Assembly (NCBI GenBank): GCA_028724885.1
Contig: JAQYTJ010000045.1
Location: 1-47,710 of the forward strand
Direction of reading: 5' to 3'
DNA length: 47,710 nucleotides
DNA from: Bacteroidales bacterium
GTDB lineage: Bacteria > Bacteroidota > Bacteroidia > Bacteroidales > UBA932
A program made the position numbers and the translations under genes. Of this stretch, positions 14,686 to 23,348 are shown in pieces; within the stretch, counting starts at the first letter, position 1, and every line of letters starts with the position of its first letter. The notes beneath the pieces were generated by a model. It saw only the letters and a list, made by a program, of their open reading frames with translations. It was not told the origin of the DNA and did not search any database.

Positions 14686-15747
14686 CTATTGGAGTTTGCG
14701 GGTGGTGTAGCTGCGCCATTTGTCGAGGAGAGCGGATATGTCGCTTGGGAGAGGGGAGTCGAAGTGCATCATTTCTTTGGTGCGAGGGTGCACGAAGCCT
14801 AAGGTCTTGGCATGGAGAGCCTGCCTGTGGCATATTTCGAAACAGTTCTGAATGAACTGACGATATTTCGCATAGATTGTCCCCTTGCGGATCTCGGTTC
14901 CACCATAACGCTCGTCATTGAATAGCGGATGCCCAAGGTAACTCATGTGAACGCGAATTTGGTGCGTCCTGCCGGTCTCTAGGCGGCATTCAATAAAAGT
15001 CACGTAGCCAAACCGTTCCAGAACACGATAATGCGTCACTGCATGCTTGCCCTTACCCGGATCGTCCTCAAAAACCTTGAAACGGAGCCTATCATTTGGG
15101 TCGCGCCCGATGTTGGCATCGATTGTGCCCTCGTCTTCTTTCAGATTTCCCCATACGACAGCCACATATCGCCTTTCTATGGAATGCTCGTAGAACTGTC
15201 TAGCCAGGTCCAGCTGGCTTTCGTCATTTTTCGCAACGACAAGCAGCCCAGAAGTGTCTTTATCGATTCTGTGCACCAGAATGCCCATTCTCTCATCTTC
15301 TGCATCCGGCCCCTGAGAGATGCCCAAATGATAGGCTAGGGCGTTGATCAAAGTTCCCTCGAAGTGCCCATGGCCAGGGTGTACGACCATGCCAGCCGGC
15401 TTATTCACCACCAGCAGATCGTTGTCTTCATAGACTATATTCAGAGGAATATCTTGTGGAAGAATCTCTAGTCCGCGCCGCCTGTAAGGCATCACGAAGC
15501 GGATGACATCCAGGGGCCGCACGATCATATTTGCCTTGGCCGTCTTGTCATTCAGCAGCACGTAGCCCTCTTTTATAGCACACTGCACCCTGTGCCGAGA
15601 TGTGTCCTCCAGATGCGTTGCCATGTATTTATCTATTCGCATCGGGGTCTGGCCCTTGTCGACATTCAGCCTGAAATGCTCGAACATCCCCTGCTCTTCA
15701 TCCTCTACGGATTCGTCCTCGGAATTATAAAGTCTCTCCTCGTCCAC
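14686..15747 (-). CDS. rluD: RluA/RluD-family 23S rRNA pseudouridine synthase
   Basis: 353 residues. An N-terminal S4 RNA-binding domain (about residues 35-95, MRIDKYMATHL onward) is followed by the catalytic domain with HRIDKDTSGLLVVAKN near residue 160, where the aspartate is the nucleophile. RGRTHQIRVH-like block near residue 260. The family isomerises uridines in 23S rRNA; RluD targets helix 69, but exact sites cannot be told from sequence. The reading frame opens with GTG overlapping the TAG of the upstream PASTA gene, which means coupled translation. It is the last gene of the seven-gene operon. Confidence 0.9.
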   Translation of the reverse strand: MDEERLYNSEDESVEDEEQGMFEHFRLNVDKGQTPMRIDKYMATHLEDTSRHRVQCAIKEGYVLLNDKTAKANMIVRPLDVIRFVMPYRRRGLEILPQDIPLNIVYEDNDLLVVNKPAGMVVHPGHGHFEGTLINALAYHLGISQGPDAEDERMGILVHRIDKDTSGLLVVAKNDESQLDLARQFYEHSIERRYVAVVWGNLKEDEGTIDANIGRDPNDRLRFKVFEDDPGKGKHAVTHYRVLERFGYVTFIECRLETGRTHQIRVHMSYLGHPLFNDERYGGTEIRKGTIYAKYRQFIQNCFEICHRQALHAKTLGFVHPRTKEMMHFDSPLPSDISALLDKWRSYTTRKLQ

Positions 15748-16565
15748 TACTCAGCCTTGCTCTGTTTAAGGGTAACTTTATTCGGATCTACAGACAGGTA
15801 GAGAGTTATCTCGGACCCCATTAAAACGGCTTCGCTCGATTGCCCTGGCACCTGCTTATAAACCTGAGCGTTGAGAGTGTCGGAATAGTCTTTTATGCTG
15901 GAGTCGAAAACCAGCCTGCCTACATTCAAAGAGCTTTCATGCACGTCGTCCACTGCCCTCAGATATTTCTTATTCATAAGGTCAGGGATATTAGTCAGGT
16001 TATTATCCGGATTCAGTCCGACTTCCAGATCGATCTCGCTCCCACTCTCTATCTTCTTCCCAGGCTTTATCTGACGGTTGTGGTAAAGCTGTCTGATGAC
16101 GTTATTAGTAGCTATGTCGTCAACGTATAAAAGCTTTCCAAGCGCAAGCCCTCGGGCGTTCAGCTCGGCCTTTGCCTGCCTCATTGAATATCCTACCAAA
16201 TTCGGCATGCTGACCAGCTTGGGGCTCATTGCATTGATAGTCAAGTTGATGATGCGCCCCTTCTTCACCTCTGAGCCGACTTTGGGATTCTGGCTGTAAA
16301 CAGCCCCACGCTCCATCCTTCTTATGAATATGGAGTCTACGACTTCTATCTTTAGGTTGCTGTTATGAGCGGTTCTGCGTGCCTGGGAAAGCGTCATGTT
16401 CGTAAAATCCGGGACTTCTATGGACTTGCCATGGTGAGTGAGCGAATTCAGCGCAAGGGTGCATGCGAGCCATAATATAAGTAAGAATGCTATTGCTCCT
16501 ATTATATTCCTCAATATCCAATGTCCTCCGGCAGCTTTTTTTTCTTCATTCTTTTCCATATTCAT
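15747..16565 (-). CDS. Membrane-anchored protein with three PASTA domains
   Basis: 272 residues: short cytosolic N-terminus, one membrane helix (about residues 20-42), then three PASTA repeats (about 50-115, 118-190 and 195-265), each opening with a V/I-P-D/N-type motif such as VPDFTNMTLSQA. PASTA domains bind peptidoglycan fragments or division proteins. There is no kinase or transpeptidase domain, as is usual for this small Bacteroidota form, often found beside RluD. The frame has ATG-AAT-ATG at its start; the second ATG (16559) lies in a GAATATG word. The stop overlaps the rluD start. Confidence 0.88.
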   Translation of the reverse strand: MNMEKNEEKKAAGGHWILRNIIGAIAFLLILWLACTLALNSLTHHGKSIEVPDFTNMTLSQARRTAHNSNLKIEVVDSIFIRRMERGAVYSQNPKVGSEVKKGRIINLTINAMSPKLVSMPNLVGYSMRQAKAELNARGLALGKLLYVDDIATNNVIRQLYHNRQIKPGKKIESGSEIDLEVGLNPDNNLTNIPDLMNKKYLRAVDDVHESSLNVGRLVFDSSIKDYSDTLNAQVYKQVPGQSSEAVLMGSEITLYLSVDPNKVTLKQSKAE

Positions 16566-16577
16566 GAATATTTCATG

Positions 16578-17222
16578 TTAATTTAGTTTAGAGAATAACA
16601 CTTCATACAGTCCTTCTCCAATCAATGATATTCCAATGATCAGCACGAGGATGCCGAACACCCTGTTTATCCACATCAGCGTTCCGATTCGCAAGGATTT
16701 CCTCCAATGACTGAAAAGCCATGAGAAGAGGAGCCAGTAACATGCAGAACCTCCTGCGACAGCTAAGATCACGGGAAACACTTTAGCGCCTTGCCTGGAA
16801 TCAAAATTCATCCCAAAAAAGGCGAATAGAGCAAACATCGCCAGAATAGCACCTGGGTTCGAAAGCGACATGACGACGATTTGCAGATAGTCTTTTATGG
16901 ATGCCCCGCGCGGAGGTTCATTGGCTTTCATCTTCTTGAAAGGATTCCTGAACGCTATCGAGGCTCCAATTAGGGCAACTATCAGGCCTCCGGCGAAATA
17001 GATGAATGTCTGATAAGTAGATATGAAATTCTGTGCTATTGCCAGAGCGAAGATAGAGATTATGGCATATGCCGTATCTACCGTCGTGGCACCCAGTCCG
17101 GCAATCACCCCGGCCTTCTGCCCATAGCTCAAAGATTTCTGCATCACTACTATGGCAACTGGTCCGAGAGGAACAGACGCACATATGCCGATGGCAAAAC
17201 TCTTGAGTATGTCTGCAAACAT
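16578..17222 (-). CDS. LysE/RhtB-family amino-acid exporter
   Basis: 214 residues with about six membrane helices. The N-terminal SVPLGPVAIVVMQKSLSYG segment matches the conserved GPN/GP loop of LysE/RhtB exporters, and SLSNPGAILAMFALFAF (near residue 115) the second conserved block. The family exports amino acids or related small molecules out of the cell. The substrate cannot be told. The start follows der by 4 bases, inside the seven-gene operon, so expression should be constitutive with der. Confidence 0.85.
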   Translation of the reverse strand: MFADILKSFAIGICASVPLGPVAIVVMQKSLSYGQKAGVIAGLGATTVDTAYAIISIFALAIAQNFISTYQTFIYFAGGLIVALIGASIAFRNPFKKMKANEPPRGASIKDYLQIVVMSLSNPGAILAMFALFAFFGMNFDSRQGAKVFPVILAVAGGSACYWLLFSWLFSHWRKSLRIGTLMWINRVFGILVLIIGISLIGEGLYEVLFSKLN

Positions 17223-17226
17223 CTAT

Positions 17227-18537
17227 CTACTTCTCTCTGACGAATATCTGGATTGGGCAGCCCGTCATATCGAAATGCTCTCTCAATTTATTATCGAGAA
17301 ACCTCTTGTACGGCTCTTTAACGTACTGGGGCAGATTGCAGAAGAAGGCAAAAGCTGGGAATCTCGTCGGTAACTGAGTGATGTACTTGATTCTGACGTA
17401 TTTGCCCTTCCATGCCGGAGGCGGATAATTCTCGATTTCAGGGAGCAGGGCATCGTTGAGTTCCCTTGTCGGAATCTTTTTTGTGTAGTTCTTGGAGACA
17501 TGTTCTATCTCATCCAGCACGCTCATAATCCTCACCTTGTTAGTTACGGAAGTGAATATGATAGGAACGTCATCGAAGGGGGAGATGCGCTGCTTCAAGG
17601 ATTTTGCGTATTTCTTCAGCGTGTTAGAATCTTTCTCGAAAAGATCCCATTTATTGACCACTAAGACGCATGCTTTGCGATTGCGAAGAATGAGATTGAA
17701 TATATTCATGTCTTGCGCTTCCATGCCAAGATTTGCGTCAATCATCAGCACGCACACGTCTGCATGCTCGATGGCTCTGATGCTTCGCATGACGGAATAG
17801 AACTCGAGATCCTCGTCAACTTTCGACTTTTTCCTCATTCCGGCAGTGTCCACCAGAATGAAATCGTGTCCGAATTTATTGAAACGGGTTGAAATGGAAT
17901 CCCTCGTTGTGCCTGCGACAGGGGTTACTATATTCCTTTCTTCTCCTAGCAGGGCATTCGTCAAGGATGATTTGCCTACGTTAGGCCTGCCGACGATGGC
18001 TATGTGAGGCAGGGCCGGGTCATCTTCCGGATCTAAATCTTCCTCCTTTGGAAGCTGCCTTACGATTTCGTCCAGGAGGTCTCCGGTTCCGCTTCCATTG
18101 GCCGCAGAGATAGACCAAACCTCTCCTAAGCCCAATGAATAAAATTGGTAGGCATCGAACATTTTCATCCCGGTGTCTACCTTGTTCACGCACAGTACGA
18201 CCGGCTTCCCACTGCGCCTAAGAATATCGGCGATTTCGGCATCGTAGTCGGTGATGCCTGTGGCTGCCTCTACCATGAATAACACCAGATCGGATTCATC
18301 GATGGCTATCGAGACTTGTTTACGTATGGCACCTTCGAACACATCGTCCGAATTAGAGGTCCATCCGCCAGTGTCAACTACTGAGAATTCTCTCCCGCAC
18401 CATTCGCATTTGCCGTAGTGCCTGTCTCGTGTCACGCCCGCAATCTCGTCTACGATGGCCTGACGCCTTCCGACGAGTCTGTTGAAGAGGGTGGATTTTC
18501 CGACGTTCGGTCTCCCGACAATTGCTACAAGACTCAT
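17227..18537 (-). CDS. der: Ribosome assembly GTPase Der (EngA)
   Basis: 436 residues with two tandem GTPase domains, each with its own P-loop: [16 protein letters not shown] near residue 8 and [16 protein letters not shown] near residue 183. Switch motifs DTGG and DTAGM and both NKVD/NKWD specificity motifs are visible. A KH-like domain occupies about residues 350-436. Der is essential for 50S subunit maturation. The start codon is the ATG of a GAATATG word (minus strand, 18541-18535). The cysteine-rich small gene lies 26 bases upstream. Confidence 0.97.
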   Translation of the reverse strand: MSLVAIVGRPNVGKSTLFNRLVGRRQAIVDEIAGVTRDRHYGKCEWCGREFSVVDTGGWTSNSDDVFEGAIRKQVSIAIDESDLVLFMVEAATGITDYDAEIADILRRSGKPVVLCVNKVDTGMKMFDAYQFYSLGLGEVWSISAANGSGTGDLLDEIVRQLPKEEDLDPEDDPALPHIAIVGRPNVGKSSLTNALLGEERNIVTPVAGTTRDSISTRFNKFGHDFILVDTAGMRKKSKVDEDLEFYSVMRSIRAIEHADVCVLMIDANLGMEAQDMNIFNLILRNRKACVLVVNKWDLFEKDSNTLKKYAKSLKQRISPFDDVPIIFTSVTNKVRIMSVLDEIEHVSKNYTKKIPTRELNDALLPEIENYPPPAWKGKYVRIKYITQLPTRFPAFAFFCNLPQYVKEPYKRFLDNKLREHFDMTGCPIQIFVREK

Positions 18538-18563
18538 ATTCTTAAATTTAATTCAAAATATTC

Positions 18564-18827
18564 CTATCTGATTCCTTCATAGAAGCTGCAGGCAGAGCAG
18601 GCGCTGCCATTTCCGCCTTCGCACGAAACACTGCCCTTGCGTTCTTTTCCGCTGAACATCTCTTCTTCCTGCTCCCTCATACATTTGATTCCGCGCTTAC
18701 GCATTTCCTCATTCTTGCTGATTTCGGTTTCAGGAAATTTCCCATTCTTCCGGAATATGATGTTGAAGCACATCCCGAAAATGCAGATGCCAAGAATCGC
18801 TATGGCCGCAATGACAGTCTTCAGCAT
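18564..18827 (-). CDS. Small membrane protein with C-terminal cysteine cluster
   Basis: 87 residues: one N-terminal membrane helix (about 4-24), a basic RKNGKFPETEISKN linker, and a C-terminal segment with Cys-x7-Cys-x2-Cys plus a further Cys near residue 49. I do not recognise a named family, though short one-helix proteins with this layout occur in Bacteroidota. The cysteines could hold a metal or form disulfides; the side of the membrane is not certain. It sits between prs and der with short gaps, and its start codon is the ATG of a GAATATG word (18831-18825). Gene status is supported by position and by the start signal. Confidence 0.7.
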   Translation of the reverse strand: MLKTVIAAIAILGICIFGMCFNIIFRKNGKFPETEISKNEEMRKRGIKCMREQEEEMFSGKERKGSVSCEGGNGSACSACSFYEGIR

Positions 18828-18831
18828 ATTC

Positions 18832-19800
18832 CTAGAAAATAAATTCTGTGCTTATTGGCTCGTAATGGTACACTTTGCGTATCGCGGATGCGAAAGTCTC
18901 TGTCATTGATACGACCTTGATTTTCTTAGTGTCAGCTCCGGTCTTGAGCGGAATTGTATCTGTGAAGTAAACTTCCTTAAGGCTTGAGTTGTTGATTCTG
19001 TCGTATGCCGGGCCTGATAGGACTGCATGCGTGGCGCAAGCCCTGACGCTCTTGGCACCTTTGGACATCAGTAGATCGGCAGCCTTGGCGATGGTGCCAG
19101 CAGTATCGATCATGTCGTCTACGATAACAATATTCTTGCCCTCAACATCTCCGATTGCGGTCATGGAAGCGACTACGTTTGCTTTTTCCCTAGACTTATG
19201 GCATATGATAACTGGGCAGGCTAGCTCTTTGGCGTAGGCGTTAGCCCTCTTCGCTCCCCCCATGTCAGGAGCTGCAATGGCCAGATTCTCTAGATTCAGC
19301 GACCTTAAATATGGAATGAATACCTTGCTTGCATAAATATGGTCTACTGGAATATCGAAGAAGCCTTGGATCTGGTCAGCATGCAGGTCGCATGTCATGA
19401 TTCTGTCGACACCGGCGGCTGTGAGGAGATTGGCTACGAGTTTGGCTCCAATGGATACTCTTGGCTTGTCTTTCCGGTCTTGGCGAGCCCATCCGAAATA
19501 AGGCATCACTGCAATGACAGAATCGGCGGATGCTCTTTTGGCAGCGTCAATAGTGAGAAGCAGCTCCATTAGGTTCTCTTGAGGAGGAAAGGTTGACTGG
19601 ATGATGAATACTGTCGCACCCCTGACGCTCTCATTGAAGGAAGGAACAAACTCTCCATCACTGAACTGAGTGACTTCTGAGGCCCCTAAGCGATATTTCT
19701 CGTCGCCCTCGGCTATTTTGTTCAATGCGTCAACAACCTTGCATGCAAAGTCTTTAGAGGCTCTGCATGCAAACAATTCCATTCTGTGTTCGCTGTTCAT
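18832..19800 (-). CDS. prs: Ribose-phosphate pyrophosphokinase
   Basis: 322 residues, normal for class I PRPP synthetase, which makes PRPP from ribose 5-phosphate and ATP for purine, pyrimidine, NAD, histidine and tryptophan synthesis. Visible are QSTFPPQENLMELLL near residue 70, the catalytic block SADSVIAVMPYFGWARQDRK near residues 93-112, and the PRPP-binding loop VIVDDMIDTAGTI near residue 225. Only 5 bases separate it from the upstream engB and the downstream small gene. PRPP also feeds the pncB reaction encoded elsewhere in the window. Confidence 0.96.
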   Translation of the reverse strand: MNSEHRMELFACRASKDFACKVVDALNKIAEGDEKYRLGASEVTQFSDGEFVPSFNESVRGATVFIIQSTFPPQENLMELLLTIDAAKRASADSVIAVMPYFGWARQDRKDKPRVSIGAKLVANLLTAAGVDRIMTCDLHADQIQGFFDIPVDHIYASKVFIPYLRSLNLENLAIAAPDMGGAKRANAYAKELACPVIICHKSREKANVVASMTAIGDVEGKNIVIVDDMIDTAGTIAKAADLLMSKGAKSVRACATHAVLSGPAYDRINNSSLKEVYFTDTIPLKTGADTKKIKVVSMTETFASAIRKVYHYEPISTEFIF

Positions 19801-19805
19801 GATAT

Positions 19806-20408
19806 TTAGTGGCTAATCTTTTTTAATATATCATCTATGTAATTTAATATTTCTTCTTTTCCCATGCCTGTCTGGGCAGAAGATGAAAAATACATTGGAA
19901 GCTCCTCCCATTGTTCCTTTAGCACTTCCATATCTTTATCTATCTGAGCTTTCAGGGCATTAGGCCCCATTTTGTCGGCTTTCGTGAATATGATGGAGAA
20001 AGGCACCTGCATCTGGCCTAGCCTTGTGATGAAGTCGATGTCGTTCTTTGCTATGTCGTGTCTGGAATCTAGCAGCACGAAAAGCAGCATCAGCTCCTCG
20101 GATTTCAGAATGAAGTCATCTATTATGTTCGTCAGCTCCTGCCTTCCTTTCTGAGAGATTTTTGCGAATCCATATCCTGGCAGGTCTACCAGATACCATT
20201 TGTTATCTATGCGGAAGTGGTTCACTAGACGAGTCTTTCCTGGTGTAGAAGATGTTTTCGCAAGTTTTTTGTTCCCGCAGAGCATGTTAATTAAAGAAGA
20301 TTTGCCAACGTTCGACCTCCCGATGAAGGCGAATTCTGGCAGCCTGGGCGCTGGTTTATGGCTTATCCTAGTGCTGCTCCCTGCGAAGGAAGCGTCTTTA
20401 ATCTTCAT
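19806..20408 (-). CDS. engB: Ribosome biogenesis GTPase EngB/YsxC
   Basis: 200 residues from the ATG at 20408; a longer frame to 20438 would run into the promoter. P-loop FIGRSNVGKSSLINML near residue 30, switch II DLPGYG, and the specificity motif FTKADK near residue 145. The protein assists late 50S assembly. Its start codon is the ATG of GAATATG (20412-20406), with a -7 element 27 bases further upstream. First gene of the seven-gene operon reaching rluD. Confidence 0.96.
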   Translation of the reverse strand: MKIKDASFAGSSTRISHKPAPRLPEFAFIGRSNVGKSSLINMLCGNKKLAKTSSTPGKTRLVNHFRIDNKWYLVDLPGYGFAKISQKGRQELTNIIDDFILKSEELMLLFVLLDSRHDIAKNDIDFITRLGQMQVPFSIIFTKADKMGPNALKAQIDKDMEVLKEQWEELPMYFSSSAQTGMGKEEILNYIDDILKKISH

Positions 20409-20435
20409 ATTCTTGGGCTTTTGAATATATGAATG

Positions 20436-20443
20436 CAAAGATA
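20436..20443 (-). promoter_or_regulatory. Predicted -7 element of the engB operon
   Basis: The minus strand reads TATCTTTG, a full TAnnTTTG match. No clean TTTG is seen at -33; the nearest is TTG about 21 bases upstream. It is the only good candidate for driving the seven-gene minus-strand operon. Confidence 0.55.
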
Positions 20444-20498
20444 CTCAAAATATCCGATAAAAAGACAAGGCGGCTTAGGAAATGCGGCTTCCGATGCA

Positions 20499-20529
20499 TT
20501 CGCAATTGCGATGAAAATTATTAACTTTG
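20499..20529 (+). promoter_or_regulatory. Predicted promoter of the antiporter gene
   Basis: TTCG at 20499-20502 (three of four bases of TTTG), 19 bases, then TAACTTTG at 20522-20529. Right after it, where transcription should start, is a perfect 12-base palindrome GAGCAGCTGCTC (20535-20546), which could be an operator or a short hairpin at the 5' end of the transcript. Confidence 0.6.
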
Positions 20530-20566
20530 TCCGCGAGCAGCTGCTCCGCTCCTTGAATATGTTAAA

Positions 20567-22162
20567 ATGACGACTCTGTTCTTGATACTTATAGCCGTTG
20601 TCATCCTGGCAAACATATGGCTGAATGTCGTGTCTTCGCGCATAGGCGTTCCTGCCCTTCTTGCATTCATGGTGCTGGGCATGCTGTTCGCTAATAACGG
20701 GCTTTGGCAGGTACGTTTCGACAATTACGACTTCGCAAAAGAGACATGCACGGTAGGCTTGATATTCATAATGTTTTATGGCGGCTTCGGCACTCGCTGG
20801 AAGGCCGTTAAGCCTGTCGTGAGTGAGGCTGCCCTTCTTGCCTCTGTCGGCGTGGTGGCCACTGCAGCCTTGGTTGGGGTGTTCTGTCATTTCGTTTTAA
20901 GGTGGGCATGGCTTGAGAGCCTTCTATTTGGTTCGGTCATGAGTTCTACCGATGCTGCTTCAGTGTTCTCGATACTGCGAAGTCGTCGGATAGGCCTCAA
21001 GAACAATGCCGCTCCAATGCTGGAGATGGAGAGTGGCAGCAACGATCCTGCGGCTTATACTCTTACGACTATACTATTGTCGGTTATGAACGGCACGTCC
21101 AGCGCCGGCATGGTGGCTTGGAATATATTTGCACAGATTGCGTTCGGAGCAGGGTGCGGCTTGCTGATTGCAAAGCTTGCTACCTTGGGGCTGAGAAAAA
21201 TCAATTTCGGTTCGGATGCCTCTGGCTCGCTGTTCATTTTTGCCATTGCGGTTGCCTCGTACGCCATCCCATCCCTGATAGGGGGAAATGGTTATCTGAG
21301 TGCCTACATCGTGGGCATCATACTAGGCAACGAGGAATTCAGCAGGAAGAAGGCCACGGTGAGTTTTTTCGACGGAATCACTGGTCTCGTGCAGATGCTG
21401 ATTTTCTTTCTGCTTGGACTTTTGGCAAGGCCTATGCTATTGCATAAAGCCGTCCTTCCAGCCATTGCGATATTCTTGTTCATGACTTTGGCTGCTCGTC
21501 CGGCTGCGGTATTCGGCATCCTGGCTCCATTCCGCAAGTACAGCCTCAGAATGCAGACCTTCGTTTCTTTCGTAGGCCTGCGAGGAGTGGCTTCCATTGT
21601 CTTTGCTATAATGGCCATGGTGGATCCTGCTTTTCTGCGCAATGACATTTTCAATACCGTTTTCATGGTGGTACTTCTGTCCATAGCCATTCAAGGATCT
21701 CTCATTCCATTCGTGGCGAAGAAGCTGGACATGGTTGATCCGCATTCCGATGTAATGAAGACGTTCAGCGACTACTCCGATGATTCGGGGATGAGCTTCG
21801 GGAGGATTAGCGTCACTGCAGACAGCGCATGGGCAGGTAAGGCAATTCGCAACTTAGGGCTTCCGAAGGCTGCTCTCTTGGTCTTGGTTTTGCGCGGCGA
21901 TGAGAAGATACAGCCTAGAGGCAGCACTGTCTTGCTCCCAGGAGACGATGTGATCATTCTGACGAGGGGGTTCGAGGATTCCGTGACTTCTCTGGAAGAA
22001 AGAACGATAAAGGCTGACAGTCGTTTTGCGGGGAAGCCTCTCTCTGAATTCCACGATAAAGGTCTCGTCGTTCTGGTTAGGCGAGGGGAGCAAGACATCA
22101 TTCCGAACGGTGGTACTGTTCTTGAAGCAGGAGACAGGCTTGTTATACTGAATCTAATGTAG
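20567..22162 (+). CDS. Cation/proton antiporter, NhaP2/CPA1 type with two RCK_C domains
   Basis: 531 residues: about twelve membrane helices in the first 390 residues, then two consecutive RCK_C (TrkA-C) domains (about 405-465 and 475-531), each with a pattern like P-x-G-S/G-T-V-L. Helix motifs SSTDAASVF (near residue 127) and the ion-binding ND pair in SGSNDPAA (near 152) mark the CPA1 branch. NhaP2-type proteins exchange K+ or Na+ for protons at the inner membrane; the cytosolic domains probably sense nucleotides or ions. Just upstream, ATG-TTA-AAA-TGA (20559-20570) forms a three-codon frame overlapping this start codon. Confidence 0.9.
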   Translation: MTTLFLILIAVVILANIWLNVVSSRIGVPALLAFMVLGMLFANNGLWQVRFDNYDFAKETCTVGLIFIMFYGGFGTRWKAVKPVVSEAALLASVGVVATAALVGVFCHFVLRWAWLESLLFGSVMSSTDAASVFSILRSRRIGLKNNAAPMLEMESGSNDPAAYTLTTILLSVMNGTSSAGMVAWNIFAQIAFGAGCGLLIAKLATLGLRKINFGSDASGSLFIFAIAVASYAIPSLIGGNGYLSAYIVGIILGNEEFSRKKATVSFFDGITGLVQMLIFFLLGLLARPMLLHKAVLPAIAIFLFMTLAARPAAVFGILAPFRKYSLRMQTFVSFVGLRGVASIVFAIMAMVDPAFLRNDIFNTVFMVVLLSIAIQGSLIPFVAKKLDMVDPHSDVMKTFSDYSDDSGMSFGRISVTADSAWAGKAIRNLGLPKAALLVLVLRGDEKIQPRGSTVLLPGDDVIILTRGFEDSVTSLEERTIKADSRFAGKPLSEFHDKGLVVLVRRGEQDIIPNGGTVLEAGDRLVILNLM

Positions 22163-22163
22163 C

Positions 22164-22565
22164 ATGAGGATCCTGATTGTCATATTGGAGTTGATTCTTG
22201 CCTTTATGTCCTGTTCTCCTTCCCATTCGGGAATCCGAAGCGAAGTCGTTCAGCATGACGGAAATGAGGAAATATTCGAAAGCATTCGAGGCATCGAGGC
22301 TCTGGGAGATGCTGCTGTCAGCCGCCCTGCTTTTTCGACTTCTGGGCGTGCCGTTCTGTTCACCGGTGGCAACATACTCCCAGCTGCTCCGCAGACACCG
22401 CAGACCAGGCGCAGGACTTCCACTGGCAGGTCTTTCTTCATTCGAGACGGCAAAGTCATAGATGCCAATAATTTCACTCCTTTCTTCTCGGTGGTTTTCT
22501 TGAAGGAGAGCGGATGCCTTTCCTGTGAACGCTACATTTTTTCCATTTGTTTTCTCAGGCTATAG
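22164..22565 (+). CDS. Possible small lipoprotein
   Basis: 133 residues, unrecognised. It begins one base after the antiporter stop codon. The N-terminus is hydrophobic and ends in a lipobox-like FMSC (Cys 17); the rest is low in recognisable structure, with an arginine/threonine-rich middle and two cysteines (CLSC) near residue 117. Two other frames are also open across parts of it. It could be a small secreted protein co-transcribed with the antiporter, or a chance frame. Moderate to low confidence. Confidence 0.4.
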   Translation: MRILIVILELILAFMSCSPSHSGIRSEVVQHDGNEEIFESIRGIEALGDAAVSRPAFSTSGRAVLFTGGNILPAAPQTPQTRRRTSTGRSFFIRDGKVIDANNFTPFFSVVFLKESGCLSCERYIFSICFLRL

Positions 22566-22663
22566 CGAAATGCCGGGCCGTATTCTCTAAGCCGCATGAC
22601 ATGCCGGCCTGTTTTGATGTGCCGTGCGGAAAAAATATTTACTAACACAATAATAATGAAACA

Positions 22664-23101
22664 ATGGAAATGAATTTTATCAAGGTCCGTACAGCCAAGG
22701 ACCTCACTATATCTGTCATATTGATTGCAGTCGGCATCGCCCTCTTTTTCGTTAATAAAGGGCTTGGTGTGACGATAGCGGTTTGCGGCATATTCTTGCT
22801 GCTTTTCTACAAGAGCGGTTACAGATGCGAAGGCTCTGGCATCGTGCTGTCCAAGAAGGCTTTCGACGTGGCGCGTTCCTGCCGCCAGCCGTTGCTGGAT
22901 TTCTTGGATGGCAAGGAAGCCGAGCCAGAAATCTCGGCCCCTGCGGAAGGCGGAGTCATAAGAATTGAAGTGTATTTCAGCAAAGTTGCCGAAATCGCTT
23001 ACGTGCAGCTGTTCGATTTCTCGGACTACACCTACCAGAAGGCTACTGAAATAGTGGAACTGAAAGGAGGCAGGGCTCGGAAACTCATAGCTAAGCTCTA
23101 A
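22664..23101 (+). CDS. Small membrane protein of unknown function
   Basis: 145 residues with two close membrane helices (about residues 13-30 and 33-48) and a soluble C-terminal domain rich in beta-forming residues, including RIEVYFSKVAEIAYVQLFDF. I do not recognise the family. The C-terminal part would lie in the cytosol if both ends are inside. A second ATG at 22670 is an equally likely start. It is on the same strand as the antiporter, about 100 bases after the possible lipoprotein, with no clear promoter. No oddity in base use compared with its neighbours. Confidence 0.65.
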   Translation: MEMNFIKVRTAKDLTISVILIAVGIALFFVNKGLGVTIAVCGIFLLLFYKSGYRCEGSGIVLSKKAFDVARSCRQPLLDFLDGKEAEPEISAPAEGGVIRIEVYFSKVAEIAYVQLFDFSDYTYQKATEIVELKGGRARKLIAKL

Positions 23102-23153
23102 GAATCCCGCTTCTTGCAACGCGGATCAAAAGGGTCATCATCTTTTTTAAATA

Positions 23154-23200
23154 AGCGGAACCACGACAGAGGCAGCGATGGCTTCTGAGAGGGTTCCGCT
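23154..23200. repeat. Long hairpin next to dispersed repeat copy 2
   Basis: AGCGGAACC (23154-23162) pairs perfectly with GGTTCCGCT (23192-23200). Inside, CAGAGGC and GCTTCTG can also pair with one G-T. No T-run follows on either strand, so it is not a normal terminator. It lies about 50 bases from the repeat core and may be part of the same element. Confidence 0.5.
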
Positions 23201-23249
23201 CACTGCGTTAGCTCTGGCCCCTCTTTCCGTTAGAGATCTGCTTCTGGCC

Positions 23250-23332
23250 GCCTCCGAATGCCGCTCGGAGAACCGTTCGTCCCAAGGTGATCTCATTCAT
23301 TCTTTAACACAAGGTTTTGGACTTGCCCCATT
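23250..23332. repeat. Dispersed repeat, copy 2
   Basis: This matches 136-217. The hairpin arms are CTCCGA (23252-23257) and TCGGAG (23265-23270) with loop ATGCCGC, against ATACCGC in copy 1. The block GGAGAACCGTTCGT is identical in both copies. It sits 16 bases beyond the end of the accessory module that starts with the TPR regulator. An open frame on the plus strand crosses it (23178-23606), but it runs antisense to a better-supported gene and is not called. Confidence 0.7.
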
Positions 23333-23348
23333 AATTCTCATAAGTATA

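Noticed and set aside
23154..23200. Terminator for the small membrane protein gene at 22664-23101
   Set aside because: The stem is strong but the T-run lies before it on the plus strand and A-rich sequence follows on the minus strand, so neither strand has hairpin followed by T.
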